DNA from: Tepidanaerobacteraceae bacterium
GTDB lineage: Bacteria; Bacillota; Thermosediminibacteria; Thermosediminibacterales; Thermosediminibacteraceae
NCBI GenBank assembly: GCA_030446005.1
Contig: JASUSP010000008.1
Location: 1 to 45,032, forward strand
DNA: 45,032 bases
Direction: 5' to 3'
The notes beneath the pieces are model-generated. The model searched no databases. It saw only the letters and a list, made by a program, of their open reading frames with translations, and was not told the origin of the DNA. Positions 24,045 to 33,428 of the stretch are shown here, piece by piece. The position numbers and the translations under genes are program-made. Position 1 is the stretch's first letter, and each line of letters starts with the position of its first letter.

Positions 24045-25085
24045 ATGAGATTCGGCAGGCTCATAATTGCGGTGGATTCCCACACCATGGGAGAACCGAC
24101 CCGGGTGGTGGTGGGAGGAATTCCGCACATACCGGGGAAGACAATGGCCGAGAAAAAAGCATATTTGGAAAAGAACATGGACCACATAAGGACTGCATTG
24201 ATGCACGAACCCAGAGGCCACAGGGACATGTTCGGTTCGATAATCACGGCTCCGGCAAATCAGGAAGCGGACTTCGGAATAATCTTCATGGACGGCGGCG
24301 GATACCTCAACATGTGCGGCCACGGCTCAATCGGCGCCGTTACTGTGGCAATTGAAACCGGTATGGTACAGGCTGGATCTCCGGTTACCCATGTAAAATT
24401 GGATACTCCAGCAGGTCTGGTGGAAGCCAGGGCTGAAGTCGAAAACAACGTGGTAAAATCAGTTACAATAAGGAACGTTCCGGCGTTTTTATACGAAGCC
24501 GACGTTAAAATTGATGTTCCCGGACTTGGCCGAATTACCGCCGATATAGCCTTTGGAGGCAGTTTCTTTGCTATAGTAGATGCAAAGCAGCTCGGGATAA
24601 AAATAGAACCTGCCAACGTGGATGACTTGATAAAAGCCGGAATGGCCATAAAAAGAGCAGCTAATGAGCAAATCATGGTTCAACACCCAGAACAGGAGCA
24701 CATAAAAACCATCGACCTTGTTGAAATCTACGATGAGACCGAAAACCCGAATGCGCATCTTAAAAACGTAGTAATTTTCGGCGATGGCCAGGCTGACCGG
24801 TCGCCCTGCGGGACGGGTACCTCTGCCAAAATGGCTACTCTCTACGCCAAAGGAAAACTTGCTCTGGGTCAGGACTTCCTGTATGAGAGCATTATAGGCA
24901 CCATATTTAAGGGAAGGTTAGTTGGAGCCACCAAGGTAGGGCAATTTGATGCCGTAATTCCGGAGATAACCGGAAACGCTTATATAACTGGCTTTAACCA
25001 GTTTGTAATTGACCCGGAAGATCCGGTAAAATACGGATTTTTACTGGGAAGCAAGGGTTCTGGTGAATGCTGCAAGTCAAAATAG
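24045..25085 (+). CDS. prdF: Proline racemase PrdF
   Basis: This 346-residue cofactor-free racemase converts L-proline to D-proline, the substrate of the reductase. The two catalytic cysteines are present: Cys91 in MCGHGS and Cys255 in SPCGTGTS. The length fits the family, and so does the proline-racemase fold of two similar halves. It starts at ATG 24045 after AAAGGAGATGAAA and follows prdE by 4 bases. Related enzymes act on hydroxyproline; the operon context argues for proline here. Confidence 0.95.
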   Translation: MRFGRLIIAVDSHTMGEPTRVVVGGIPHIPGKTMAEKKAYLEKNMDHIRTALMHEPRGHRDMFGSIITAPANQEADFGIIFMDGGGYLNMCGHGSIGAVTVAIETGMVQAGSPVTHVKLDTPAGLVEARAEVENNVVKSVTIRNVPAFLYEADVKIDVPGLGRITADIAFGGSFFAIVDAKQLGIKIEPANVDDLIKAGMAIKRAANEQIMVQHPEQEHIKTIDLVEIYDETENPNAHLKNVVIFGDGQADRSPCGTGTSAKMATLYAKGKLALGQDFLYESIIGTIFKGRLVGATKVGQFDAVIPEITGNAYITGFNQFVIDPEDPVKYGFLLGSKGSGECCKSK

Positions 25086-25115
25086 CCGGCTAAAAAATTT
25101 ATAAGGAGGGGAATT

Positions 25116-25982
25116 ATGACACAGGCCGTACTGTCGGTTTTGGGACTTTTAACCCTTGGATTTTCTTACGTGTTCGTAAAGGATACTATAAAAAACAAGC
25201 ACACGTTTTCCGATGCGAGCTGGGCAAAGCTTTCGCTCGTTGGTTTCATAGTGAACTTCTTCGATACCCTGGGGATAGGGAGCTTTGCACCTACGACGGC
25301 CTTTTTTAAGCTGATGAAGCTTGTTCAGGACAGATTGATACCAGGAACTCTGAACGTGAGCATGACGATACCGGTAGTTTTGGAGGCGCTGATTTTCATA
25401 ACGGTAATTAAAGTTGAGCCGATAACTCTCATCTCCATGTTGGCTTCTGCCACATTAGGTGCGGTGTTGGGCGCCGGAGTAGTAGCGAAACTTCCAGAAA
25501 AGAAAATACAGCTGGGAATGGGTATTGCGCTTCTGGTAGTTGCCTTGATTTTCCTGGCTGGGATATTCAACCTGATGCCGGTAGGCGGCGAGGCGATAGG
25601 ACTTACCGGGACGAAGCTTGTGATAGGCGTTGTGGGTAATTTCATATTAGGTGCCCTGATGACTATAGGCATAGGCCTTTACGCACCCTGCATGGCTCTG
25701 GTTTACGCTCTTGGCATGAGCCCCAGGGTGGCCTTCCCGATTATGATGGGTTCGTGCGCATTTTTAATGCCTGCAGCTTCGATAAAGTTCGTGCAGGAAG
25801 GCGCTTACGACAGAAAAGCGTCGGTGGCAATTACAATTGCAGGGTCTTTAGGAGTTTTTGTGGCTGCATATCTCGTTAAGTCCATGCCGCTCACTTTATT
25901 GAAGTGGCTGGTGGTATTCGTAATAATATACACGGCAATTACGATGTTAAGGTCGGCTACGAAAAACTCGGAAGAAAAATAA
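25116..25982 (+). CDS. TauE/SafE-family permease
   Basis: This 288-residue integral membrane protein has about eight hydrophobic segments and the repeated Gly-rich pattern of the TauE/SafE (TSUP) family (GFIVNFFDTLGIGSFAPTTA early, GALMTIGIGLYAPCMAL in the second half). Family members export sulfite, sulfoacetate or other small organic anions, and some are importers. It follows prdF by 30 bases after AAGGAGGGG and is co-directional with the prd genes. A role in moving a product or co-substrate of proline fermentation, for example 5-aminovalerate, is speculation from position only. Confidence 0.85.
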   Translation: MTQAVLSVLGLLTLGFSYVFVKDTIKNKHTFSDASWAKLSLVGFIVNFFDTLGIGSFAPTTAFFKLMKLVQDRLIPGTLNVSMTIPVVLEALIFITVIKVEPITLISMLASATLGAVLGAGVVAKLPEKKIQLGMGIALLVVALIFLAGIFNLMPVGGEAIGLTGTKLVIGVVGNFILGALMTIGIGLYAPCMALVYALGMSPRVAFPIMMGSCAFLMPAASIKFVQEGAYDRKASVAITIAGSLGVFVAAYLVKSMPLTLLKWLVVFVIIYTAITMLRSATKNSEEK

Positions 25983-26004
25983 TAAAATATCTAGTGTGGT
26001 TTAT

Positions 26005-26025
26005 GGGGCCCTGCATAAGGGCCCC
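26005..26025 (+). repeat. GC-rich intercistronic hairpin before the NSS transporter
   Basis: GGGGCCCT (26005-26012) pairs with AGGGCCCC (26018-26025) around GCATA. No T-tract follows (GGAAAATTTAAAAATGG). Like the hairpin after prdB, it may mark a processing or stability boundary rather than a stop. Confidence 0.65.
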
Positions 26026-26052
26026 GGAAAATTTAAAAATGGAGGTTAGCCG

Positions 26053-27513
26053 ATGGCAAAAAGGGAATCCTTTGCAACTAGATTCGGCTTTATAGCCGCT
26101 GCGATGGGACAGGCCGTTGGAACGGGCAATGTTTGGCGATTCCCAAGGGTTGCGACGGCAAACGGCGGAGGGCCGTTTTTGGTGGCTTATCTTGTAGCGC
26201 TTTTAGTCTGGTGCATTCCACTTCTGATGGCGGAAGTCGTCATAGGCCGAAGGACGAGGAAAGGTACTGTAGGTGCATTTAGGGACTTTATAGGCGAGCG
26301 CTATACCTGGATGGGTGCGTGGATAGCTTTCGTATGCTTCGCGCTAGGTGCCTATTATTCGGTGACGATGGGCTGGACATTGCGTTATTTCGTTTTCGGC
26401 CTGGAAGGGGTCTTAAGGCCCGGCGCTGATACCAAGGCCATATGGGAAGGTTTTATAAACAGTCCGTGGCAGGGCGTGTTATTTCACCTCATTTCGGTAG
26501 CTTTGGGCACTTACGTGGTATTTAAAGGAGTCGAAGGAGGAATCGAAAAGGTTTCAAAAGTATTGATTCCCTCCCTTTTTGCCCTATTGGTCGTAGGAAT
26601 GGTGAGGGCCGTTACTTTGCCGGGTGCAGCTAAAGGATTGGATTACCTTTTCAATCCGGATTTTGGCAAGTTAACGAGCGCTAAAGTGTGGCTCGAAGCC
26701 TTCACGCAGGCGGCCTGGTCCACCGGTGCCGGTTGGGGATTTATGATAACCTATGCAGTTTATACGAGCGAGAAGGAAGATGTGGCAGTAAATAGCTTCA
26801 TAGCGGGACTTGCCGATACTTCAGCTGCCTTTATAGCATCGATGACAATTATCCCGACGGTCTTTGCCCTAGTTCCTGCAAATGTAAAAGAGATACTTTC
26901 TACGGACAATACGGGGCTTACGTTTATATGGCTTGCAAGGCTTTTTCCCGAACTTCCAGGTGGCAGATGGATTGCATCGGCGTTTTTCCTGGCCATGTCT
27001 TTTGCGGCATTGACATCCCTTTACGCCATGTACGAAGTTGTTATAAGGAACCTCATAGATGCCGGCTGGGATAGGAAAAAGGCGGCTTTAACCGTAGCTC
27101 TGTTTAGCTTTCTCGGCGGACTTCCTTCGGCGGTGAATGTAGATTTTCTTAACAACCAGGACCAGGTATGGGGAGTTGCGCTCCTTATAAGCGGCCTTTT
27201 CGTAGCTTTTGCGCTTATAAAATACGGCCTTGAGAAGGCAAGAAAAAAGGATATAAACCCGGTTTCCGATATAAAAATAGGGCCGTGGTGGGACTACTGC
27301 ATAAGGATATTTCCCATCCTCTTTGCGATAATTTTCGGGTGGTGGATATACCAGCAGTTTACGTGGTATCCGGAAACCTGGTGGAATCCCTTTGAAGTAT
27401 ACAGCCCCGCTACTATGTTCGTCCAGTGGGGCATAGTAATCGCGGTGATATTGGCGCTGAATAATAGAATTGCAAAAGCTGTTTCGCGTAGAAGGGGTGA
27501 AGGTGAGGAATGA
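26053..27513 (+). CDS. Sodium-dependent NSS-family amino acid transporter
   Basis: This 486-residue neurotransmitter:sodium symporter-family protein has about 12 membrane segments. The first carries the sodium- and substrate-site motif GQAVGTGNVWRFP, and WSTGAGWGFMITYAVY is the usual segment-6 region. It should couple amino acid uptake to the sodium gradient. The position at the end of the prd operon suggests proline or another Stickland substrate. AATGGAGG precedes ATG 26053. The stop codon overlaps the start of a micro-subunit gene at 27510. Confidence 0.92.
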   Translation: MAKRESFATRFGFIAAAMGQAVGTGNVWRFPRVATANGGGPFLVAYLVALLVWCIPLLMAEVVIGRRTRKGTVGAFRDFIGERYTWMGAWIAFVCFALGAYYSVTMGWTLRYFVFGLEGVLRPGADTKAIWEGFINSPWQGVLFHLISVALGTYVVFKGVEGGIEKVSKVLIPSLFALLVVGMVRAVTLPGAAKGLDYLFNPDFGKLTSAKVWLEAFTQAAWSTGAGWGFMITYAVYTSEKEDVAVNSFIAGLADTSAAFIASMTIIPTVFALVPANVKEILSTDNTGLTFIWLARLFPELPGGRWIASAFFLAMSFAALTSLYAMYEVVIRNLIDAGWDRKKAALTVALFSFLGGLPSAVNVDFLNNQDQVWGVALLISGLFVAFALIKYGLEKARKKDINPVSDIKIGPWWDYCIRIFPILFAIIFGWWIYQQFTWYPETWWNPFEVYSPATMFVQWGIVIAVILALNNRIAKAVSRRRGEGEE

Positions 27514-27608
27514 GGCCGGGAAGTATAATTACTATGGTAACCATGTTGACGATGGTGTGGGGCGGATTGCTTTTCTTTTTGAATGTGGCGCTTAAATCCG
27601 AGAAATGA
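27510..27608 (+). CDS. MetS-like small subunit of the NSS transporter
   Basis: This 32-residue protein has one hydrophobic helix (about residues 5-27, MVTMLTMVWGGLLFFLNVAL) and a short charged tail. It starts in an ATGA overlap with the transporter stop codon, with a GGTGAGG ribosome site. The small partner MetS of the MetP transporter in Corynebacterium is a membrane protein of similar design, and tiny genes of this kind often follow NSS transporter genes. A function in assembly or activity of the transporter is inferred from that. It is followed immediately by a terminator. Confidence 0.8.
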   Translation: MRPGSIITMVTMLTMVWGGLLFFLNVALKSEK

Positions 27609-27615
27609 TGGAGAT

Positions 27616-27644
27616 TGCGTCACCGGAAGGTGGCGCATTTTTTT
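27616..27644 (+). terminator. Terminator of the prd locus
   Basis: TGCGTCACC (27616-27624) pairs with GGTGGCGCA (27629-27637), including one G-T pair, around GGAA. Seven T follow at 27638-27644. Confidence 0.93.
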
Positions 27645-27650
27645 ATATAT

Positions 27651-27678
27651 TTGCGGTATTCATTTTTGGTATTATAAT
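27651..27678 (+). promoter_or_regulatory. Sigma-A promoter of the ABC exporter operon
   Basis: TTGCGG (27651-27656) and a consensus TATAAT (27673-27678) are 16 bases apart. The promoter lies just after the prd terminator and 37 bases before the GTG start of the first ABC gene. Confidence 0.7.
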
Positions 27679-27714
27679 TTTGATATGCATTGAAAATCAA
27701 GGGGATGAATTTTC

Positions 27715-29442
27715 GTGGCGAAACTTTTAAAGTGGCTGAAGCCTTATAAAAATTACGTGACAGCTTCGCTTTTTATGATATTCCTGCAGGCGGTTTCCGA
27801 GCTTTACCTCCCGAATTTAATGGCGGACATAGTAGATAAAGGAGTTGTAAACCAGGATGTTGCCTACATATTGAAAAAGGGAGCATTGATGCTGTTTGTC
27901 GCTCTGGGAGGCACGGCTGCGGCCATCCTGGCAAGCTATCTTTCTTCGAAGGCCGCCGTGGGGTTCGGCAGGGATTTGCGGGAAAACATCTTCAAACATG
28001 TGGAAAGTTTTTCGCTTGCGGAATTCGATAGATTCGGCACCGCGTCGCTTATAACCCGAACGGTGAATGACGTAAATCAGATTCAAATGATGACGGTGAT
28101 GGGCTTGCGAATGGTGGCCAGGGCACCTTTGATGGGGATAGGCAGTGTGATAATGGCGGTATACAAAGATGCGGCACTTTCCCTGGTTTTGCTCGTTACG
28201 GTGCCGTTCCTCATTGGAATAGTCTATTTCCTGTACAGAAGGTCGGTGCCGCTTTTCGAAGCCATCCAGAAAAAAATAGACAGGTTGAATCTCATACTCA
28301 GAGAAAACCTCATAGGGATAAGGGTGATTCGCGCCTTCAATCGGTCTGAATACGAAAGGCAAAGGTTCGAAAAGGCCAATCTTGACCTGACCGAAACATC
28401 CATTAAAGTGAACAGGTTGATGTCGTGGTTCATGCCCGCGACATCCCTTATCATAAACTTTACAATTATTGCCACTATATGGTTCGGGGGGATAAGGGTA
28501 GAACGGGGAACCCTTCAGGTCGGGGACCTGATGGCCTTTATCCAGTATGTAATGCACCTGATGTTCTCACTTATGATGATGTCAATGGTTTTCGTCATGC
28601 TTCCCCGCGCCTACGCTTCTGCATCGAGAATAAATGAGGTCCTCGAGACGGTGCCGGAAATAAAGGAACCGGAAGACCCCGTTGAACCGGAAGAAATAAA
28701 AGGGACTATAGAGTTTAAGGATGTTACCTTTAAATATCCCGGTTCGGCAGAGCCTGTTTTAAAAGAAATATCTTTTAGAGCCGAACCGGGCAGCGTCACC
28801 GCCATAATAGGAGGCACCGGAGCCGGCAAGACGACGATTTTAAATCTCATAATGAGGTTTTACGATGTAACATCGGGCAGTATTTTAATCGACGGAATTG
28901 ATATAAGGCTTTTGCCCCAGGGGAAATTGAGGGATGCGATAGGATATGTCCCGCAAAGGGTGGTGCTCTTTTCGGGTACCGTTGAGGATAACATAAGATT
29001 CGGCAAGACCGATATGAGCCGCGAAGAGATAGAAAGGGCGGCTTTGATAGCTCAGGCTTCCGAGTTTATTTCAAATATGGAGGGCGGATATAATTCCGTA
29101 ATTTCCCAGGGAGGGAAAAACCTTTCCGGTGGCCAAAAACAGCGCCTTTCAATCGCCCGGGCCGTGGCGAAAAAGCCACGGATTTACCTTTTCGACGACT
29201 GTTTTTCCGCCCTTGATTTTAAAACCGACGCAAAAGTGCGGTCTGCTATAAGGGAGGAGACGAAAGACAGCACCGTTTTGGTGGTTGCCCAAAGGGTGGC
29301 CACGGTCATGGACGCCGACCAAATCATCGTCCTGAAAGACGGCAGGATAGCCGGAATAGGAAAACACGAGGAGCTTTTTAAGACCTGCCGGGAATACCGC
29401 GAGATAGTGTTATCTCAACTTTCCGAGGAGGAATTGTCATGA
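27715..29442 (+). CDS. ABC exporter half-transporter, subunit 1
   Basis: This 575-residue half-transporter has six membrane segments (about 15-300) and an ATPase domain (about 335-570). Walker A is GGTGAGKT and the signature is a canonical LSGGQKQR. Walker B is LFDDCFSALD, with Asp in place of the catalytic Glu. This pattern marks the subunit with the degenerate ATP site in heterodimeric exporters such as BmrC/BmrD and LmrC/LmrD. The GTG 27715 start follows AAGGGGAT. It overlaps its partner gene by 4 bases. The substrate is unknown; drugs, lipids or peptides are possible. Confidence 0.92.
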   Translation: MAKLLKWLKPYKNYVTASLFMIFLQAVSELYLPNLMADIVDKGVVNQDVAYILKKGALMLFVALGGTAAAILASYLSSKAAVGFGRDLRENIFKHVESFSLAEFDRFGTASLITRTVNDVNQIQMMTVMGLRMVARAPLMGIGSVIMAVYKDAALSLVLLVTVPFLIGIVYFLYRRSVPLFEAIQKKIDRLNLILRENLIGIRVIRAFNRSEYERQRFEKANLDLTETSIKVNRLMSWFMPATSLIINFTIIATIWFGGIRVERGTLQVGDLMAFIQYVMHLMFSLMMMSMVFVMLPRAYASASRINEVLETVPEIKEPEDPVEPEEIKGTIEFKDVTFKYPGSAEPVLKEISFRAEPGSVTAIIGGTGAGKTTILNLIMRFYDVTSGSILIDGIDIRLLPQGKLRDAIGYVPQRVVLFSGTVEDNIRFGKTDMSREEIERAALIAQASEFISNMEGGYNSVISQGGKNLSGGQKQRLSIARAVAKKPRIYLFDDCFSALDFKTDAKVRSAIREETKDSTVLVVAQRVATVMDADQIIVLKDGRIAGIGKHEELFKTCREYREIVLSQLSEEELS

Positions 29443-31304
29443 GCATAGGACCGCGAGGGCCCATGTTCCACGGAAGGCGCCCCGGGGCAAGGGGCTTTGT
29501 CGGGGGACCGCCCATGGTGAGGCCCGCGGAAAAGCCAAAAGACCTGAAGGGTACTTTGAAAAGACTCCTGAAATATCTAAGGCCCTATTTTTTCCAAATT
29601 ACGATTGTGTTCGTGCTGGCGGTGCTGGCCAATGTGTTCAACGTATTCGGACCCAGAATAATGGGAGATATAACTACAGAACTCTTTAAGGGAGTTATTG
29701 CGAAAAAAGCGAGATTGGATTCAAAAATAGATTTCGGATTTATATTGCAAAAACTTTTGCTTTTAGCGGTACTTTACATTTTAGCTGCTTTTTTCACATA
29801 CATCCAGCATTACTTGATGGCAATCGTCTCCCAGCGCACGATTTTTTCGCTGAGGAAGGAAGTTATGGAAAAACTTACTAAGCTGCCCCTGAAATTTTTC
29901 GATTCCCGCACCTACGGCGATGTTTTGAGCAGGATAACTAACGATATAGACAATATAAGCAATACGTTGCAGCAGAGCATCCTTCAGCTTATATCCGCCA
30001 TTATAATCCTTTTGGGTATCATAGCGATGATGTTCGCGATAAGTCCGCTTTTAACTTTCATCACATTATTGACGCTGCCGCTGAGCATTGCGGCGACGAT
30101 GTCCATAGCGTCCCGCTCGCAGAGGCTTTTTTCAAAGCAGCAGGCTGTTTTGGGTAATTTGACCGGCCACGTGGAGGAAACCTACGGCGGATTTAACGTG
30201 ATTAAAGCCTTCAACCGCGAAGGGGATTTCGTAAAAGCTTTTGTGGAAATGAATGAAAAACTCTACGACGCGTCGTGGAGAGCCCAGTTCCTCTCGGGAA
30301 TCATAATGCCATTGATGAACTTTATCAGCAACATAGGATACGTGATAGTCTGCGCTGTCGGAGGAATTTTTGTAATTAGAAGGGTTCTCGAAATAGGAGA
30401 TGTCCAGGCCTTCATCCAGTATTCCAGGCAGTTCAATCACCCCATAACCCAGACAGCGAACATTACAAACATCATCCAGTCCACCATCGCTTCCGCCGAG
30501 CGCGTCTTTGAGATATTAGACGAGGAGGAAGAAACCCCCGATAATCCTAAATTGGTACTGAAAGATGTAAAAGGATGCGTGAAATTCGAAAACGTGAGCT
30601 TCAGTTACAGCGAAGATGTGCCCCTGATAGAAGACCTGAACGTGGAGGTAAAACCCGGCCAGAAGGTGGCCATCGTGGGTCCGACGGGAGCCGGGAAAAC
30701 CACCATAGTAAACCTTCTGATGCGGTTTTATGAAATTAAAAAGGGAAGGATAACCGTTGACGGCGTGGACATAAGGGATATTTCCAGGGAGAATTTGAGA
30801 AGAATATTCGGGATGGTCCTGCAGGACACCTGGCTTTTCAGCGGGACAATAAGGGAAAACATTGCTTACGGCAAAGAGGGAGCCACCGAAGAAGAAATAA
30901 TAAACGCGGTGAAAGCAGCCCACGCCCACCATTTCATAAAGACCCTGCCGGGAGGTTACGATGCGGTTTTAAACGAAGAGGCATCAAACATTTCCCAGGG
31001 ACAAAAGCAGCTTATAACCATCGCCCGGGCTTTTCTGGCCAATCCGGAAATACTGATCCTTGATGAGGCGACGAGCAATGTGGATACGGTCACGGAAATA
31101 TACATCCAAAAGGCTTTGAAAAACCTAATGAAAGGCAGGACGAGCTTCGTCATAGCCCACCGCCTTTCCACCGTAAAGGACGCCGACATGATTCTGGTGA
31201 TAAACAACGGAAGGATAATTGAGAAAGGCACGCACGAAGAGCTGGTAAAAAAAGGTGGGTTTTACGCGGAACTGTATAAAAGTCAGTTTGCCGTCACATC
31301 TTAA
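29439..31304 (+). CDS. ABC exporter half-transporter, subunit 2
   Basis: This is the 621-residue partner of the preceding half-transporter. A Gly/Pro/Arg-rich cytoplasmic N-terminus (about 1-35) precedes six membrane segments (about 50-345) and the ATPase domain (about 375-615). Walker A is GPTGAGKT and Walker B has the catalytic Glu (LILDEATSNVD). The signature is altered to ISQGQKQ. The two subunits therefore complement each other, giving one canonical and one degenerate ATP site. GAGGAGG upstream and the ATGA overlap indicate coupled translation. Confidence 0.92.
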   Translation: MSIGPRGPMFHGRRPGARGFVGGPPMVRPAEKPKDLKGTLKRLLKYLRPYFFQITIVFVLAVLANVFNVFGPRIMGDITTELFKGVIAKKARLDSKIDFGFILQKLLLLAVLYILAAFFTYIQHYLMAIVSQRTIFSLRKEVMEKLTKLPLKFFDSRTYGDVLSRITNDIDNISNTLQQSILQLISAIIILLGIIAMMFAISPLLTFITLLTLPLSIAATMSIASRSQRLFSKQQAVLGNLTGHVEETYGGFNVIKAFNREGDFVKAFVEMNEKLYDASWRAQFLSGIIMPLMNFISNIGYVIVCAVGGIFVIRRVLEIGDVQAFIQYSRQFNHPITQTANITNIIQSTIASAERVFEILDEEEETPDNPKLVLKDVKGCVKFENVSFSYSEDVPLIEDLNVEVKPGQKVAIVGPTGAGKTTIVNLLMRFYEIKKGRITVDGVDIRDISRENLRRIFGMVLQDTWLFSGTIRENIAYGKEGATEEEIINAVKAAHAHHFIKTLPGGYDAVLNEEASNISQGQKQLITIARAFLANPEILILDEATSNVDTVTEIYIQKALKNLMKGRTSFVIAHRLSTVKDADMILVINNGRIIEKGTHEELVKKGGFYAELYKSQFAVTS

Positions 31305-31334
31305 GCCCAAACAAAAATTCGGGCTTTCTTTCTT
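31303..31334 (+). terminator. Terminator after the ABC exporter
   Basis: AAGCCC (31303-31308) pairs with GGGCTT (31321-31326) around a 12-base loop, followed by TCTTTCTTT. The stem is short, so termination may be partial. Confidence 0.6.
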
Positions 31335-31348
31335 TAGGTGTACATGTA

Positions 31349-31357
31349 TGGTATAAT
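31349..31357 (+). promoter_or_regulatory. Extended -10 promoter of uvrBA
   Basis: TGGTATAAT (TG at 31349-31350, TATAAT at 31352-31357) is a consensus extended -10 without an evident -35. I see no obvious LexA box beside it. Confidence 0.65.
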
Positions 31358-31392
31358 TTTAAGGTGAAACAGGTAAAGAGGGTGGTATTGCC

Positions 31393-33420
31393 ATGGGGGA
31401 GTTTCGGGTAGTTTCCAGCTTTACTCCGAAAGGCGATCAGCCCAAAGCAATCGCCCAGTTGTCCGAAGGTATAAAAAAGGGATATAAATTCCAGACGCTT
31501 CTCGGGGCTACTGGCACCGGCAAAACTTTTACCATCGCTCACATAATAGAAAAGGTCCAAAAGCCGACTCTGGTCATAGCTCACAATAAGACCTTGGCAG
31601 GTCAACTTTGCAGCGAGCTCAAGGAGTTTTTTCCCAATAACGCTGTGGAATATTTTGTCAGCTACTATGACTATTACCAGCCCGAGGCGTACATCCCCCA
31701 GACCGACACCTACATCGAAAAGGACGCATCCATAAACGACGAGATTGATAAACTCCGCCACTCGGCCACGGCGGCATTGTTCGAACGGCGGGACGTTATC
31801 ATAGTCGCCAGCGTTTCCTGCATATACAGCCTCGGTTCTCCTGTGGATTACGAAAACCAGGTTATATCTTTAAGGCCCGGAATGGTAAAGGAAAGGGATG
31901 AAGTCATCCGCAGGCTGGTGGAAATTCAGTATACGAGAAACGATTACGATTTTACCCGCAACACTTTCCGGGTGCGCGGCGACATCCTTGAAATATACCC
32001 TGCTTCTTTCACCGAAAGGGCCATAAGGGTGGAGTTTTTCGGCGACGAAATCGAGAGGATAACCGAGTTTGACACCCTCACCGGCGAAGTTATCGGGGAA
32101 AGAAACCACGTTTCGATTTTCCCTGCGTCCCACTACGTAACTCCGAAAGACAAGCTGGAAGCTGCTATAAAGTCCATACAGCAGGAGCTTGAAGAGCGGG
32201 TGGCGGAACTGAAGGCTAAAGGGAAGCTCCTTGAAGCGGCAAGGCTCGAGCAGCGCACGAACTACGACATAGAAATGCTTCGTGAGACCGGGTACTGCAA
32301 GGGGATTGAAAATTACTCCAGACACCTTACGGGGAGAAAACCGGGAGAGCCGCCCTTTACTCTCCTTGATTATTTCCCGGAAGATTACCTGATAATTATA
32401 GATGAATCCCATGTTACGATTCCCCAGCTGAGGGCCATGTACGCGGGAGACCGCTCCCGCAAGGAAGCCTTGGTGGAACACGGCTTCAGGCTTCCTTCGG
32501 CCTTCGACAACCGGCCTCTGACCTTTGAGGAATTCGAGGAAAGGATAAACCAGGTCATATTTCTTTCCGCCACGCCGGGGCCTTACGAGCTTGAAAAGAG
32601 CTCACAGGTGGTCGAACAAATCATAAGGCCTACCGGGCTTTTGGACCCTGAAGTAGAGGTGAGGCCCACAAAGGGGCAGATAGACGACCTCATCGGCGAG
32701 ATAAGAAAGAGGGCTGAAAAGGACCAGAGAGTCCTGGTTACCACCCTGACGAAAAAGATGGCAGAGGACCTTTGCGACTATTTGAGAGAATCCGGAATCA
32801 AGGTAAAATACCTGCATTCTGAGATTAATACCCTGGAAAGGCTTGAGATATTGCGGGACCTCAGGCTCGGAAAATTCGACTGTCTTGTTGGAGTCAATCT
32901 CTTGAGGGAGGGCCTGGACCTTCCGGAGGTCTCTCTGGTGGCAATTTTGGATGCCGACAAAGAAGGATTTTTGCGTTCGGAGACCTCGCTGATTCAGACC
33001 ATCGGGCGCGCGGCCCGCAACGCCGAAGGACGCGTAATAATGTACGCCGATACGATGACCGAGGCGATGGCCAGGGCGATAAGCGAGACCAACCGCCGCC
33101 GAAAGATACAGATGGAGTACAACAAAAAGCACGGTATCGTGCCCACCACGGTCAAAAAGGGCATAAGGGAGCTCATCGAGGCCACTAAGGAAGTGGACAA
33201 AAAAGAAGACTTCCTGCCTGATAAGGACCTTGCCAAGATGACCAAAGAGGAACTGAAAGCCTACGTTGAAAAGCTGGAAAAAGAGATGAAGCAGGCGGCG
33301 CGGAATCTGGAATTTGAAAAGGCGGCCCAGCTTCGCGATATCATACTGGAAATAAAGGCCCAGGCTTTCGGCGTCGTGAGAGAGGTAAAACCTACGGCAA
33401 AAATTGCCAAAAAAGGGTAG
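31393..33420 (+). CDS. uvrB: Excinuclease ABC subunit B
   Basis: This 675-residue damage-verification helicase of nucleotide excision repair has Walker A GATGTGKT (about residues 39-46) and the beta-hairpin [20 protein letters not shown]. It also has the helicase DESHVTIPQ motif and a C-terminal UVR domain (about 630-665) that binds UvrC. The length is typical. Only a weak GAGGGTGG ribosome site precedes ATG 31393. Its stop codon is 8 bases before the uvrA start, so the two genes form one operon. Confidence 0.97.
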   Translation: MGEFRVVSSFTPKGDQPKAIAQLSEGIKKGYKFQTLLGATGTGKTFTIAHIIEKVQKPTLVIAHNKTLAGQLCSELKEFFPNNAVEYFVSYYDYYQPEAYIPQTDTYIEKDASINDEIDKLRHSATAALFERRDVIIVASVSCIYSLGSPVDYENQVISLRPGMVKERDEVIRRLVEIQYTRNDYDFTRNTFRVRGDILEIYPASFTERAIRVEFFGDEIERITEFDTLTGEVIGERNHVSIFPASHYVTPKDKLEAAIKSIQQELEERVAELKAKGKLLEAARLEQRTNYDIEMLRETGYCKGIENYSRHLTGRKPGEPPFTLLDYFPEDYLIIIDESHVTIPQLRAMYAGDRSRKEALVEHGFRLPSAFDNRPLTFEEFEERINQVIFLSATPGPYELEKSSQVVEQIIRPTGLLDPEVEVRPTKGQIDDLIGEIRKRAEKDQRVLVTTLTKKMAEDLCDYLRESGIKVKYLHSEINTLERLEILRDLRLGKFDCLVGVNLLREGLDLPEVSLVAILDADKEGFLRSETSLIQTIGRAARNAEGRVIMYADTMTEAMARAISETNRRRKIQMEYNKKHGIVPTTVKKGIRELIEATKEVDKKEDFLPDKDLAKMTKEELKAYVEKLEKEMKQAARNLEFEKAAQLRDIILEIKAQAFGVVREVKPTAKIAKKG

Positions 33421-33428
33421 TGATATTC

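Noticed and set aside
29715-31304. Altered signature (ISQGQ) in the second ABC subunit as a sign of inactivation
   Set aside because: It complements the Asp-for-Glu change in Walker B of the first subunit, the normal pattern of heterodimeric exporters with one degenerate ATP site.
31870-33132. Antisense reading frames across uvrB
   Set aside because: They are shadows of uvrB. No promoter or ribosome site is associated with them.
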